The notes beneath the pieces are model-generated. The model had not been told where the DNA came from and made no database searches. It was given only the letters and a program-made list of their open reading frames with translations. Made by a program: the position numbers and the translations under genes. From contig NZ_JAGETY010000002.1 of NCBI RefSeq assembly GCF_017571525.1, positions 62,001 through 126,000 of the forward strand: a DNA stretch of 64,000 nucleotides, given 5' to 3'. The DNA is from Hymenobacter sp. BT559. Lineage in GTDB: Bacteria; Bacteroidota; Bacteroidia; Cytophagales; Hymenobacteraceae. Positions 1 to 7,238 of the stretch are shown here, piece after piece. Position 1 is the stretch's first letter, and the number at the start of each line of letters is the position of its first letter.

Positions 1-108
1 GGTATAGTCGGCGGGCGGGTTGTGCAGCTCGGGCGCGGGTGGGCGGGCGGCCACCGGGCCCACGGCTGTGCTGGCCGCCGGGCGGCGAAGGGGAGTAAGT
101 TGGCTCAC
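1..108 (-). CDS. Partial hypothetical protein, runs off the left edge
   Basis: A GTG codon at 106-108 on the minus strand opens 36 codons without a stop up to the window edge. It lies 16 bp downstream of the hydrolase stop codon and has an in-frame TAA just upstream. The codons favour G or C in third position, as in neighbouring genes, and the translation is rich in Pro and Ala (begins MSQLTPLRRPAAS). No domain is recognisable in so short a piece. It is probably the second gene of an operon with the upstream hydrolase. The start codon and even the reality of the gene are uncertain. Confidence 0.35.
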   Translation of the reverse strand, partial: MSQLTPLRRPAASTAVGPVAARPPAPELHNPPADYT

Positions 109-124
109 GGTAATAGCTTATTAA

Positions 125-997
125 TCAACTGATGGCTGGCATATGCTTACTCAGAAATGCCCCGAGCAGGTCGTTTACTACCTCGGCTTCTTCCAGCTGC
201 ACCCAGTGGGTTGCGTCGGGGAAATAGTGTAGCTGCCCGCTTGTGCACTCCTGTAGGCTAAGCTGGGCTAGCCGGGCATCGAGAAAGGCATCGTGCTTGC
301 CCCAGATAATCTGCACTGGCCCCCGAATGCGTGGCCACGTGCCGCTGGGCAGCCGCAGCGCGCGGTACCAGTTGAGCATGGCCGTGAGGGCGCCCGGCTG
401 CGCCCAGGCTACCTTATAGCGCGCCACCTCGGCGGCGCTGAAGGTACCGGGCCGGCTCGTGCTTAGCAGCGCGCGCTCGCCAAAGCGCCAGTTGTGCCGC
501 CGTATGAGGCGCTCGGGCAGCATAGGCAACTGGAAAAAGCCGATGTACCAGCTGCGCGCCAGCTGGCCAGGCACCCGCCAAAGGTTGGGCAGCACCACGG
601 CCGGATGCGGTACGTTGATAATAGTAGTGCCAGCAATGCGCGGCGGGTAATGCGCCGCCAGGTACCAGGCTACTACCCCACCCCAGTCGTGGCCCACAAT
701 ACTGGCTTGCTGGCAACCCGCCGCATCGAGCAGCCCCATAATATCGGCAGCCAGCGTGGGCAGCGCGTAGGCCTCAATACCCAAAGGCTTGTCGCTGAGG
801 TTGTAGCCGCGCTGGTCGGGAGCCCACACGCGGTAGCCCGCGGCGGACAGGGCTAGCAGTTGTGCCCGCCAGCTAGCCCAGTACTCCGGGAAGCCGTGCA
901 GCAGCACCACCAGGGGGCCGGTGGCCGGGCCAGCTTGCACCACGTGCAGGCGCAGGCCATTGGTGGGCACGTAGTGGTGCTCGAGCGGGTAGTTCAT
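125..997 (-). CDS. Alpha/beta hydrolase, epoxide-hydrolase-like
   Basis: A 290-residue protein with a full alpha/beta-hydrolase core. The oxyanion motif HGFPEYW is at residues 34-40, DQRGY at 61-65, and the nucleophile elbow GHDWGG at 102-107 makes Asp104 the likely nucleophile. The second acid probably lies in the WGKHDAF stretch and the catalytic His in DATHW near the C terminus. An Asp nucleophile with HGxP is typical of soluble epoxide hydrolases and haloalkane dehalogenases, and HGFPEYW favours the epoxide hydrolase branch. There is no signal peptide, so it should be cytoplasmic. The natural substrate cannot be told from sequence. It may be cotranscribed with the partial gene at 1-108. 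Confidence 0.85.
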   Translation of the reverse strand: MNYPLEHHYVPTNGLRLHVVQAGPATGPLVVLLHGFPEYWASWRAQLLALSAAGYRVWAPDQRGYNLSDKPLGIEAYALPTLAADIMGLLDAAGCQQASIVGHDWGGVVAWYLAAHYPPRIAGTTIINVPHPAVVLPNLWRVPGQLARSWYIGFFQLPMLPERLIRRHNWRFGERALLSTSRPGTFSAAEVARYKVAWAQPGALTAMLNWYRALRLPSGTWPRIRGPVQIIWGKHDAFLDARLAQLSLQECTSGQLHYFPDATHWVQLEEAEVVNDLLGAFLSKHMPAIS

Positions 998-1042
998 GCC
1001 CTGCTATACCCTGGCCGGCGGTCCAAAGGTTGCGGCCCAGCG

Positions 1043-1264
1043 TTAAGCCGCCACGCCGGGCTGAGGCTCATTGGCCAGCCGGGCGGCGCGGGCCGCATCG
1101 TGCACTTGGCGCACCAGGGGCAGCAGCTCAGAGATGCGGCAGCAGCACGAGAGGCGCGGAGCTTTGTCGAGGCTGCTAGCACCGGCACTCAGCTCCAGGG
1201 CTGGCTCGGCGGCGATAGAAAGAGGGGCCGACGCGTCGGCAATTGCGCGATGGGTGATTTTCAT
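1043..1264 (-). CDS. Small hypothetical protein (73 aa)
   Basis: An ATG at 1262-1264 opens 73 codons ending in TAA. Codon use matches the surrounding genes (frequent GCC, CTG, GTG, CGC), which argues for real coding. The protein (starts MKITHRAIADAS) has no membrane segment or signal peptide. It contains a cluster of three consecutive Cys near residue 40, then a leucine-rich helix. It lies between the lipoprotein gene upstream and the hydrolase downstream on the same strand. No family is recognised. The antisense reading frames here look like shadows. Confidence 0.5.
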   Translation of the reverse strand: MKITHRAIADASAPLSIAAEPALELSAGASSLDKAPRLSCCCRISELLPLVRQVHDAARAARLANEPQPGVAA

Positions 1265-1323
1265 GAGTGAAAATAAACCAGTTAAGAATCCCGGCGCGAA
1301 CACGACGGGCAACCTACCGGCAG

Positions 1324-1704
1324 CTATTGCGCTACCAGGGTATCGACGATGTAGGTATTAATGCCCACAAACTTGAGGTAGTACGTGCCGGCCTGGGTGG
1401 GCTGAAACGTGTAGGTAGTCTGCCCCGGCACGGCGGCAGTAGGGCACGAGCAATTGGTGTAATTAACGTTGACGCTAATGGCGCGCGTGTTGCCAGAGTT
1501 CTGCTCCGTGAGGTTGGCCAGGGTGCCGCAGCCGCCGGCCGGCAGGTAGCTGAGCGAGTAGGTAGCCGTCTGATTTACGGCAATGGTCTTGGGGCCGCTC
1601 ACACTCGTGACAGGTGTGAGCAAGGTAGTGTTGCACGAATCAGGGCCCACATTGAGGCAGCTGGTGGCGCTGAGGGCAACAAAGGCAAGCAAGTAGTATT
1701 TCAT
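1324..1704 (-). CDS. Small lipoprotein of unknown function
   Basis: A 126-residue protein when started at the ATG of MKYYLLAF (1702-1704). An in-frame upstream start would add eight residues ahead of the signal and is less likely. Residues 1-16 form a lipoprotein signal ending in ATSC. The mature part has five more Cys and many Thr/Asn/Gly residues in alternating patterns, suggesting a small beta-sandwich: a segment near SVSGPKTIAV and the closing TYYLKFVGINTYIVDTL resemble Ig-like strands. It would sit on a membrane facing the periplasm or the outside. No family is recognised. Confidence 0.7.
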   Translation of the reverse strand: MKYYLLAFVALSATSCLNVGPDSCNTTLLTPVTSVSGPKTIAVNQTATYSLSYLPAGGCGTLANLTEQNSGNTRAISVNVNYTNCSCPTAAVPGQTTYTFQPTQAGTYYLKFVGINTYIVDTLVAQ

Positions 1705-1811
1705 GCGTAGAAGAGCCAACCGGCTCAAAAAAGGTTGACTCGAAGTACCAACTACTAGTCTGCCTCAACCAACTCTATTCGACACAAGGCCAGCCTGCGC
1801 CGCCCAATTCT

Positions 1812-3080
1812 CTAGCCAGCCTGGGCAAACAAATCCAATTGCTGCGTCACGAGGGCTGAGCGCGTGGCCTTGCCCCCAAATAATATTTGGCGGCGCACCT
1901 GCTGCTCGCTCAGCTCGCCCAGCCGGGTTGGGGCCATGCCACGAGCCGTGAGAAAGTGCTTGGCGCGCTTCATTACCACCCCAAACTGCGTGAGGTGCTC
2001 AGCCGTGAGCGAGGTAAAGCGCCGGGCCTGCACAATGCGCTCGGCCGAGCGGGCCCCCACGCCGGGAATGCGCAGTATCATAGCCCGGTCGGCTACGTTC
2101 ACATCTACCGGAAAGAGGTGGCGGTTGCGCAGCGCCCAGGCAAGCTTGGGGTCAATTTCGAGGTCGAGGTAGGGGTGCGCGGGGTCAAGTATTTCGTCGG
2201 CTTCGAAGCCGTAGAAGCGCATTAGCCAGTCGGTCTGGTAGAGGCGATGCTCGCGCACCAGCGGCGGCTGGGTTACCTGCGGCAGGCGGGCGTCGTCGGT
2301 CACGGGCACATAGCCCGAGTAATAAACACGCTTCAGGCCATAGCCCTGGTACAGGCTGTCGGAGAGCTTGATAATCTGCAGGTCGTTCTCGTTGCTAGCC
2401 CCCACAATGAGCTGGGTGCTCTGCCCGGCTGTGGCAAACTGCGGCACTTTCTTAAACAGCGCTTTTTCCTCTTTATTCTGAATGATGCCGTCGCGAATCT
2501 GGCCCATCGGGGTGAGAATCTCGGCGTAGTTTTTTTCCGGCGCCAGGTTTTGGAGGGCTAGCTCAGAAGGCAGCTCGATGTTCACGCTCAGGCGGTCGGC
2601 ATACAGGCCAGCTTCCTGAATGAGCTCGGGCGAAGCCCCGGGGATGGTCTTGACGTGGATGTAGCCGTTGAAATTGTGCTCGGTGCGCAGCTTTTTAATG
2701 ATGCGCACCAGCCGCTCCATCGTGTAGTCGGGCGAGGAGAAAATACCGCTGCTCAGAAACAGCCCTTCGATGTAATTGCGACGGTAGAAGTTGATGGTCA
2801 AATCAACCACTTCCTCTACGGTGAAGGCGGCGCGCTTCACGTCGTTCGAGCGGCGCGACACGCAGTAGGCGCAGTCAAAAATGCAATGATTGGTGAGCAG
2901 GATTTTCAGCAAGCTCACGCAGCGGCCATCCTCAGTAAAGCTGTGGCAGATGCCCATGCCCTCGGCGTTGCCGAGGCCCTTCTGCTCGTTTTTGCGCTTG
3001 CCGCCGCTGCTGCTGCACGATACATCGTACTTGGCGGCGTCGGCTAAGATGCTTAGCTTTTCCTGAATGCGCTCGTTCAT
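1812..3080 (-). CDS. Radical SAM protein, putative DNA modification/repair type
   Basis: A 422-residue radical SAM enzyme. The cluster motif is CIFDCAYC (Cys-x3-Cys-x2-Cys) near residue 67, and additional Cys lie before it (CSSSGGK, GICHS, GRCVS). The C terminus carries a helix-hairpin-helix DNA-binding module (RIPGVGARSAERIV). This order matches the family annotated as putative DNA modification/repair radical SAM protein, which usually sits beside a uracil-DNA-glycosylase-like/DUF4130 gene. No such partner is visible here. Its reaction is not known to me. A promoter-like TTG, 20 nt, TACTTTTA lies upstream at 3105-3135 on the minus strand. The gene is monocistronic in this window. Confidence 0.85.
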   Translation of the reverse strand: MNERIQEKLSILADAAKYDVSCSSSGGKRKNEQKGLGNAEGMGICHSFTEDGRCVSLLKILLTNHCIFDCAYCVSRRSNDVKRAAFTVEEVVDLTINFYRRNYIEGLFLSSGIFSSPDYTMERLVRIIKKLRTEHNFNGYIHVKTIPGASPELIQEAGLYADRLSVNIELPSELALQNLAPEKNYAEILTPMGQIRDGIIQNKEEKALFKKVPQFATAGQSTQLIVGASNENDLQIIKLSDSLYQGYGLKRVYYSGYVPVTDDARLPQVTQPPLVREHRLYQTDWLMRFYGFEADEILDPAHPYLDLEIDPKLAWALRNRHLFPVDVNVADRAMILRIPGVGARSAERIVQARRFTSLTAEHLTQFGVVMKRAKHFLTARGMAPTRLGELSEQQVRRQILFGGKATRSALVTQQLDLFAQAG

Positions 3081-3104
3081 CGTAGCAGGGTGGTTTAGCG
3101 GGGG

Positions 3105-3135
3105 TAAAAGTAGGGCTAGCCACTGGTATTGGCAA
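3105..3135 (-). promoter_or_regulatory. Promoter of the radical SAM gene
   Basis: On the minus strand TTG (3133-3135) is followed after 20 nt by TACTTTTA (3105-3112). This fits the Bacteroidota -33/-7 pattern (TTTG and TAnnTTTG) with one mismatch in the -7 box. The start codon is 25 nt downstream. Confidence 0.5.
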
Positions 3136-3264
3136 GCTTTTGATAAGCTAATTTTTTTAGAAAAAGTTTCTTACCAGGTCTTCATTTACGGGCGCTCTAC
3201 CTGGCAACTCATACACTAAACCTCCCTTAGCCGCCGTACCTTGCGCGTAGTGCTGCCGCGCCCA

Positions 3265-5244
3265 ATGCTGTCTGTTTCTACTCGTCGCTTTCTTGTGTTG
3301 CTCAGCTGGCTACTGCTCGGCGGGCTAGCCTGTGTGCAGGCCCAGGTGCCGGCCTTCAGCCCGCGTATGGCCGTGCCGCCCGATTCGCTGAACGCCGCCG
3401 ATGAGGCCGAAAGCCTGCCCACCGACTCGCTGGGCCGCCGCTTCGACGAGGCCCGCGTGCGCCTGAGCCTGGAGCGCTACACCCGGCGCAAGACTATTAT
3501 GGGCAAGGCGCTACAGGCTTTTTTCAGGCTTACCAAGCCCCAGCAGGAAGACCATGGCCTCGATGCAGTGCTGCTCAACCGGCAGTTCGACCAGCACAAC
3601 TTCAAGATTGTGCGCCGCGTCATCATCACGCCCTACGATGCCTTTGGGTATAGCCTAAACGACTCGCTGCGCCAGCCGCGCACGTTTCTGGAAAAGTCGG
3701 GCAATGCGCTGCATATCCGCACGGCGCGCTCACGCATCCGGCAGGTGCTGTTGTTTCGGCCCGGCCAGCCGCTGCTGCCCCAGGCTCTGGCCGAGAGCGA
3801 GCGCCTGCTGCGCCAAACCGACGAAATACTGGACGCCAGGGTGCTTGTAAATGAGCACACCGCCACTCGCGATAGCGTTGACATTCTGGTATATACCACC
3901 GACGTATTCAGCATCACGGCGGGCTACGAGCTGCGCGGGAGCCCTAACCAAGCCATTGTACAGCTCGGTGACCAGAACTTTCTGGGCCTGGGCCACCGCC
4001 TCGACAACCGCTATCAGTACGGCCGCGACCTGCCCCAGACCTGGGGCTATGAAGCCAACTACCGGGTGCCGTTTCGCAACTTCGTGTATGCTGAGGGACA
4101 CTACTTTAATGAGTTTGAGTCGCACTCGGGCGGCATCTCGGTACGGCGCGATTTTTACTCCCCTAGCGCCCGCTGGGCCGGCGCCTTCACCGCCGATGCC
4201 AACAACCTGCGCATCGTGCTGCCCCGCGATGCGCCCCCGCTACCGGGCCAGGAGCCCAATTTTCGCATTCGCTCCTTCACCAGTCAGAGCCTGTGGGTAG
4301 GCCGGGCCTTCCGGCTGCGCTCCTACGACCTGGGGTACGAAAACCCCGGCCGCCTCATCGTATCGGCCAGCGTAGCCCACGAAAACCACACGACTAATCC
4401 CACCGCTACCCCCGAAACGCCGGCCGGCAGCCCCGACGACCGCACCCGCACCCTTATACTGGGCACGGTGGGCTACTCGGTGCGCCGCTATTATAAAGAC
4501 AAGTACCTCTTTGGCTTTGGCCGCACCGAAGACGTGCCGGCCGGCACGCTGCTCAGCCTCACGGCCGGCCTCGAAAACAACCCCGTCGGGCCCCGCCGCT
4601 ACCTCGATGCCCGCATTGCGGCGGCTGGCTACTCCGAGCGCCAGGGCTACCTCTACGGCAGCCTCGACTTTGGTACGTTTCAGCGCATTCAGGATGGCGG
4701 CTGGGAGCAGGGCCTTCTAGGCGGGCAGCTACTGTATTTTACGCGGCGCTACCGTATGGGCAACTACCAGAGTCGCCACTTGCTCACTACGCGCGTCACG
4801 GCGGGCTTCAACCGCTACCCGGCCGAGGTGCTGCTGTCGGGCATCAACTCCAACCCCGATGGCGTGCGCGGCTTCCAGCCCACTGGCCAGATACTGGCTA
4901 CCAGCCGCTTACTGGCCAACTACGAGGGCACCGTATACACGCCCCTCTCGCTGCTGGGCTTCCGGGTAGCGCTGCTGGCCTTCGCCGATATGGCCATTGT
5001 GAATCAGCACATTGGCGGCGGCTCGCCCTTCGGCGGCGATGCGCCCTACACGGGCTTCGGGCTTGGCCTGCGCTTCCGCAACGAGCTCACAGTGCTGCGC
5101 ACCTTCCAAATTTTGCTAGGCTACTACCCACGCGGCCAGCTCAACCCCAACGGCACGCGCCTCTTCGAGAGCAACCGCGACTCGTATCAGTTCTCCGATT
5201 TCAGTTTCGGGCAGCCTAGCGTGGTGCAGTACGGAGTGCAATAA
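3265..5244 (+). CDS. Omp85/BamA-like outer-membrane beta-barrel protein
   Basis: Started at the ATG of MLSVSTRRF (3265), the protein has 659 residues with a signal peptide cut after CVQA near residue 26; the TTG at 3241 is in frame but puts extra residues before the signal. Residues about 90-215 look like one POTRA-type domain (KIVRRVIITPYDAFGYS to DILVYTTDVFS). The remainder alternates aromatic and polar residues like a membrane barrel, with repeated GYE, YRVPFRN and RYYKDKYLFGF patterns. The family includes insertion or secretion pores such as BamA and TamA; a single POTRA suggests a specialised member rather than the essential BamA. Upstream is a TACCTTGC box at 3236-3243. Exact function unknown. 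Confidence 0.65.
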   Translation: MLSVSTRRFLVLLSWLLLGGLACVQAQVPAFSPRMAVPPDSLNAADEAESLPTDSLGRRFDEARVRLSLERYTRRKTIMGKALQAFFRLTKPQQEDHGLDAVLLNRQFDQHNFKIVRRVIITPYDAFGYSLNDSLRQPRTFLEKSGNALHIRTARSRIRQVLLFRPGQPLLPQALAESERLLRQTDEILDARVLVNEHTATRDSVDILVYTTDVFSITAGYELRGSPNQAIVQLGDQNFLGLGHRLDNRYQYGRDLPQTWGYEANYRVPFRNFVYAEGHYFNEFESHSGGISVRRDFYSPSARWAGAFTADANNLRIVLPRDAPPLPGQEPNFRIRSFTSQSLWVGRAFRLRSYDLGYENPGRLIVSASVAHENHTTNPTATPETPAGSPDDRTRTLILGTVGYSVRRYYKDKYLFGFGRTEDVPAGTLLSLTAGLENNPVGPRRYLDARIAAAGYSERQGYLYGSLDFGTFQRIQDGGWEQGLLGGQLLYFTRRYRMGNYQSRHLLTTRVTAGFNRYPAEVLLSGINSNPDGVRGFQPTGQILATSRLLANYEGTVYTPLSLLGFRVALLAFADMAIVNQHIGGGSPFGGDAPYTGFGLGLRFRNELTVLRTFQILLGYYPRGQLNPNGTRLFESNRDSYQFSDFSFGQPSVVQYGVQ

Positions 5245-5287
5245 CGCTTGCTGGTTTAAACCGGCCGACGCAGTTTAAAAGTATTCC

Positions 5288-5449
5288 CATGACCCTCACG
5301 GAATCAGTCAGACGGCTGCAAGCCGTCCGGTTGACGGCAAGAAAGACGTTAGCCTCACCAGCCCGCTCAACTACTCGGTCGGGCGCTGGCAGCCCAATTT
5401 TATAATCTTTACAGGCATCTTTCTAAACCGCTGTTCAACTCACAGTTGA
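5288..5449 (+). pseudogene. Possible remnant of an outer-membrane barrel gene 3' end
   Basis: The 195-bp spacer after the Omp85-like gene holds an open frame with no start that reads VDGKKDVSLTSPLNYSVGRW and then an alternating hydrophobic stretch QPNFIIFTGIFL before TGA at 5447-5449. The style resembles the last strands of a barrel protein. It is preceded by a small palindrome (ACGGCT, GCA, AGCCGT at 5312-5326). The end overlaps the convergent TonB-like gene by ten bases. It could be a decayed gene or chance; no upstream portion is recognisable. Confidence 0.3.
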
Positions 5450-5928
5450 AACTCAATTGGCATGGTGCACACCACCCGCACGGCTTGCCCATTCTGGTAG
5501 CCAGGCTTCCAGGGGGGCATGAGCCACACCAGGCGCAAAGCCTCCTCATTTAGACCGTTACCGGGGCCCCGCATCACCGATGCATCGGTGATTTTACCAG
5601 CTGCGCTTAGGACGAAACGTATATAAACCTTACCCGTCGTCTTCTGCTGCCGCGCGCCCTCAGGGTAGTGCATGTTCTTTGCCATATAGGCGCCTAGCGC
5701 TGCATCGCCGCCCGTAAACTGCGGCCGCACTTCAGGATTGATAAAGATTGAATCGGGCTTAAAAGCCGCTACAGTGGCTTTTAAGCTACCATTGCCCCCG
5801 CTCGGCGTGGTGTTAGGGGCTGCTATAGCAGCTAGGCTAGGCCGCCCTCCGGCTTGCGCGGCCACCGTATACGGAAGCCCTAAACTCATTGCTACTAAGC
5901 CCCAAGCGTATCGTGTACTCATAAACAC
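5440..5928 (-). CDS. Secreted TonB C-terminal domain protein
   Basis: A 162-residue protein. A signal peptide covers roughly residues 1-25 (ending TVAAQA), then a Pro/Gly/Ser-rich linker, then a TonB C-terminal domain: NMHYPEGARQQKTTGKVYIR, followed by VLSAAGKITDASVMRG and MPPWKPGYQNGQAV. TonB C domains contact the TonB box of outer-membrane receptors. This protein has a cleavable signal instead of the usual membrane anchor and proline-rich rod, so it probably does not couple to ExbBD itself. A second Met at codon 3 is an equally good start. It converges on the Omp85-like gene. Confidence 0.75.
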   Translation of the reverse strand: MFMSTRYAWGLVAMSLGLPYTVAAQAGGRPSLAAIAAPNTTPSGGNGSLKATVAAFKPDSIFINPEVRPQFTGGDAALGAYMAKNMHYPEGARQQKTTGKVYIRFVLSAAGKITDASVMRGPGNGLNEEALRLVWLMPPWKPGYQNGQAVRVVCTMPIEFQL

Positions 5929-6064
5929 TTCTGTGGAATATATGACGAATAGTAGAACTCCTGCTACTCAAATTTACGACGCTCGCACGACTACTTAATG
6001 TTATTTTTCCGCTATCGGCACCGATTCCTCAAATTATACCATAATTTCTCTGTTTCGGATTGCT

Positions 6065-6097
6065 TTTGCCTGGGGCTCTACCCTGGCCCTACCTTCG
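6065..6097 (+). promoter_or_regulatory. Promoter of the CvfB-like gene
   Basis: TTTG at 6065-6068, 21 nt, then TACCTTCG at 6090-6097 fits the Bacteroidota promoter pattern with one mismatch. The start codon is 34 nt downstream. Confidence 0.55.
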
Positions 6098-6131
6098 TCT
6101 TCTTACTTAGTGCGCTTGCCGCCCCTATTCT

Positions 6132-6968
6132 ATGCGCCTCGGCGACTTTAACGACCTCGAAATAGCCCGCGAAGTCAGCATCGGCCTCTACCTTACCAGC
6201 GACGATGGCGACCTGCTGCTACCCGAGAAGTACCGCCCCGTAGGCGCGCACGTGGGCGATGTGATTCGGGTATTTGTGTATCGCGACTCTGAAGACCGCC
6301 TCATTGCCACCACCTTAGAGCCGCTGGCGGTGGTTGATAGCTTTGCCGCGCTCACCGTGCGCGATGTGAGTGCGGCCGGCGCTTTCCTCGACTGGGGGCT
6401 CGAAAAAGACCTGCTGCTGCCCCATCGCAACCAGCGCCAAGCCGTGCGCGTGGGCGAGCGCGTGCTCGTATACGTGTACCTCGACGAGGCTAGCGACCGG
6501 CTCGTAGCCTCGGCCAAGTGGCAGCAGTTTCTCAGCCCCGAGCCGTTTGGCGGCGCGGTGGGTGAGGCCGTGCAAGTGCTGGTAGCCGAAGAAACCCCGC
6601 TAGGGTACTCTGTCGTTGTGAATGGCACACACCTGGGCTTACTCTATCATAATGAGGTATTCCGTCCGCTGCGCGTGGGCGAGCTGCTGCCCGGCCACCT
6701 GCGCCAGATTCGGCCCGACGGCAAGCTCGATGTGCGCCTCGGCCAGGCTGGCTACGATGAGGTCGAAACGGCTGCCAATCTCGTGCTGGCCGCCCTCAAG
6801 CAGCGCCCCGACGGCCGCCTGCCTCTCGGCGATAAAAGCTTGGCCGACGACGTATACCGCCGCCTGGGCATGAGCAAAAAGATTTTCAAAAAAGCGCTAG
6901 GGTCGCTCTACAAGCAGGGCCTCGTGGTACTCGCCCCTGAAGAAACCCGCCTGGCTAGCCCCGAATAG
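6132..6968 (+). CDS. CvfB-family S1-type RNA-binding protein
   Basis: A 278-residue protein resembling CvfB/YitL: tandem S1-like OB folds and a C-terminal winged helix. The first OB segment contains LYLTSDDGDLLLPEKY and GDVIRVFVYRDSEDRL. The second contains GAFLDWGLEKDLLLP and GERVLVYVYLDEASDRLVAS, the recurrent pattern of this family. A third domain includes VVNGTHLGLLYHNEVF. The C-terminal winged helix ends GMSKKIFKKALGSLYKQGLV. In Firmicutes CvfB influences virulence-gene expression by binding RNA; here a general post-transcriptional role is the most that can be inferred. It precedes the trp leader on the same strand but has its own promoter. Confidence 0.85.
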   Translation: MRLGDFNDLEIAREVSIGLYLTSDDGDLLLPEKYRPVGAHVGDVIRVFVYRDSEDRLIATTLEPLAVVDSFAALTVRDVSAAGAFLDWGLEKDLLLPHRNQRQAVRVGERVLVYVYLDEASDRLVASAKWQQFLSPEPFGGAVGEAVQVLVAEETPLGYSVVVNGTHLGLLYHNEVFRPLRVGELLPGHLRQIRPDGKLDVRLGQAGYDEVETAANLVLAALKQRPDGRLPLGDKSLADDVYRRLGMSKKIFKKALGSLYKQGLVVLAPEETRLASPE

Positions 6969-7023
6969 CTTCTGGCTGCTTTCGCGTTTTTGCGTGGAGG
7001 TCGGCAAGAAATCCACCCAAAAA

Positions 7024-7054
7024 TTTGCTTTTTCAAAAAAGCGTCGTTCCTTTG
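7024..7054 (+). promoter_or_regulatory. Promoter of the trp operon
   Basis: TTTG at 7024-7027, a 19-nt spacer and TTCCTTTG at 7047-7054 match the Bacteroidota -33/-7 consensus at all but one position. The leader peptide ATG lies 23 nt downstream, so the transcript would carry both the peptide and the terminator at 7179-7209 before trpE. Confidence 0.65.
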
Positions 7055-7077
7055 CCCCCGCAAACCGACTCAATCTC

Positions 7078-7137
7078 ATGTCTTTCTTCGCAACCGTTTC
7101 GCAAAGCTGGTGGCACTCAACCTTCCCAAGAGGCTGA
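7078..7137 (+). CDS. trpL: trp operon leader peptide with tandem Trp codons
   Basis: ATG at 7078 opens a 19-codon frame, MSFFATVSQSWWHSTFPRG, ending in TGA at 7135-7137. Two consecutive TGG codons fall at 7108-7113. It lies between a well-formed promoter and a Rho-independent terminator directly in front of trpE, which is the layout of an attenuation leader: the ribosome would stall at the Trp codons when charged tRNA-Trp is scarce and favour read-through. No clear Shine-Dalgarno sequence precedes the ATG, as is normal in Bacteroidota. TCAACC (7117-7122) can pair with GGTTGA (7156-7161), a candidate alternative stem. A complete antiterminator was not worked out. Confidence 0.75.
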   Translation: MSFFATVSQSWWHSTFPRG

Positions 7138-7178
7138 GCATTAGGCATTATAGTTGGTTGAACCCCTAGAGATTCTCC

Positions 7179-7209
7179 AAGCCCGCTGCTCACCGCAGCG
7201 GGCTTTTTT
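7179..7209 (+). terminator. trp attenuator terminator
   Basis: GCCCGCTGC (7181-7189) pairs perfectly with GCAGCGGGC (7195-7203) around a five-base loop, extended by AA/TT, and runs into six T residues (7204-7209). It lies 41 bp after the leader peptide stop and 29 bp before trpE, so its role is conditional termination rather than the end of a gene. Confidence 0.8.
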
Positions 7210-7238
7210 ATTGTCTTCGTCTTTCGTTTTTCTTAGCC

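Noticed and set aside
860..1270. Plus-strand frame of 136 codons
   Set aside because: It overlaps the hydrolase and the small minus-strand gene, whose codon use is much better.
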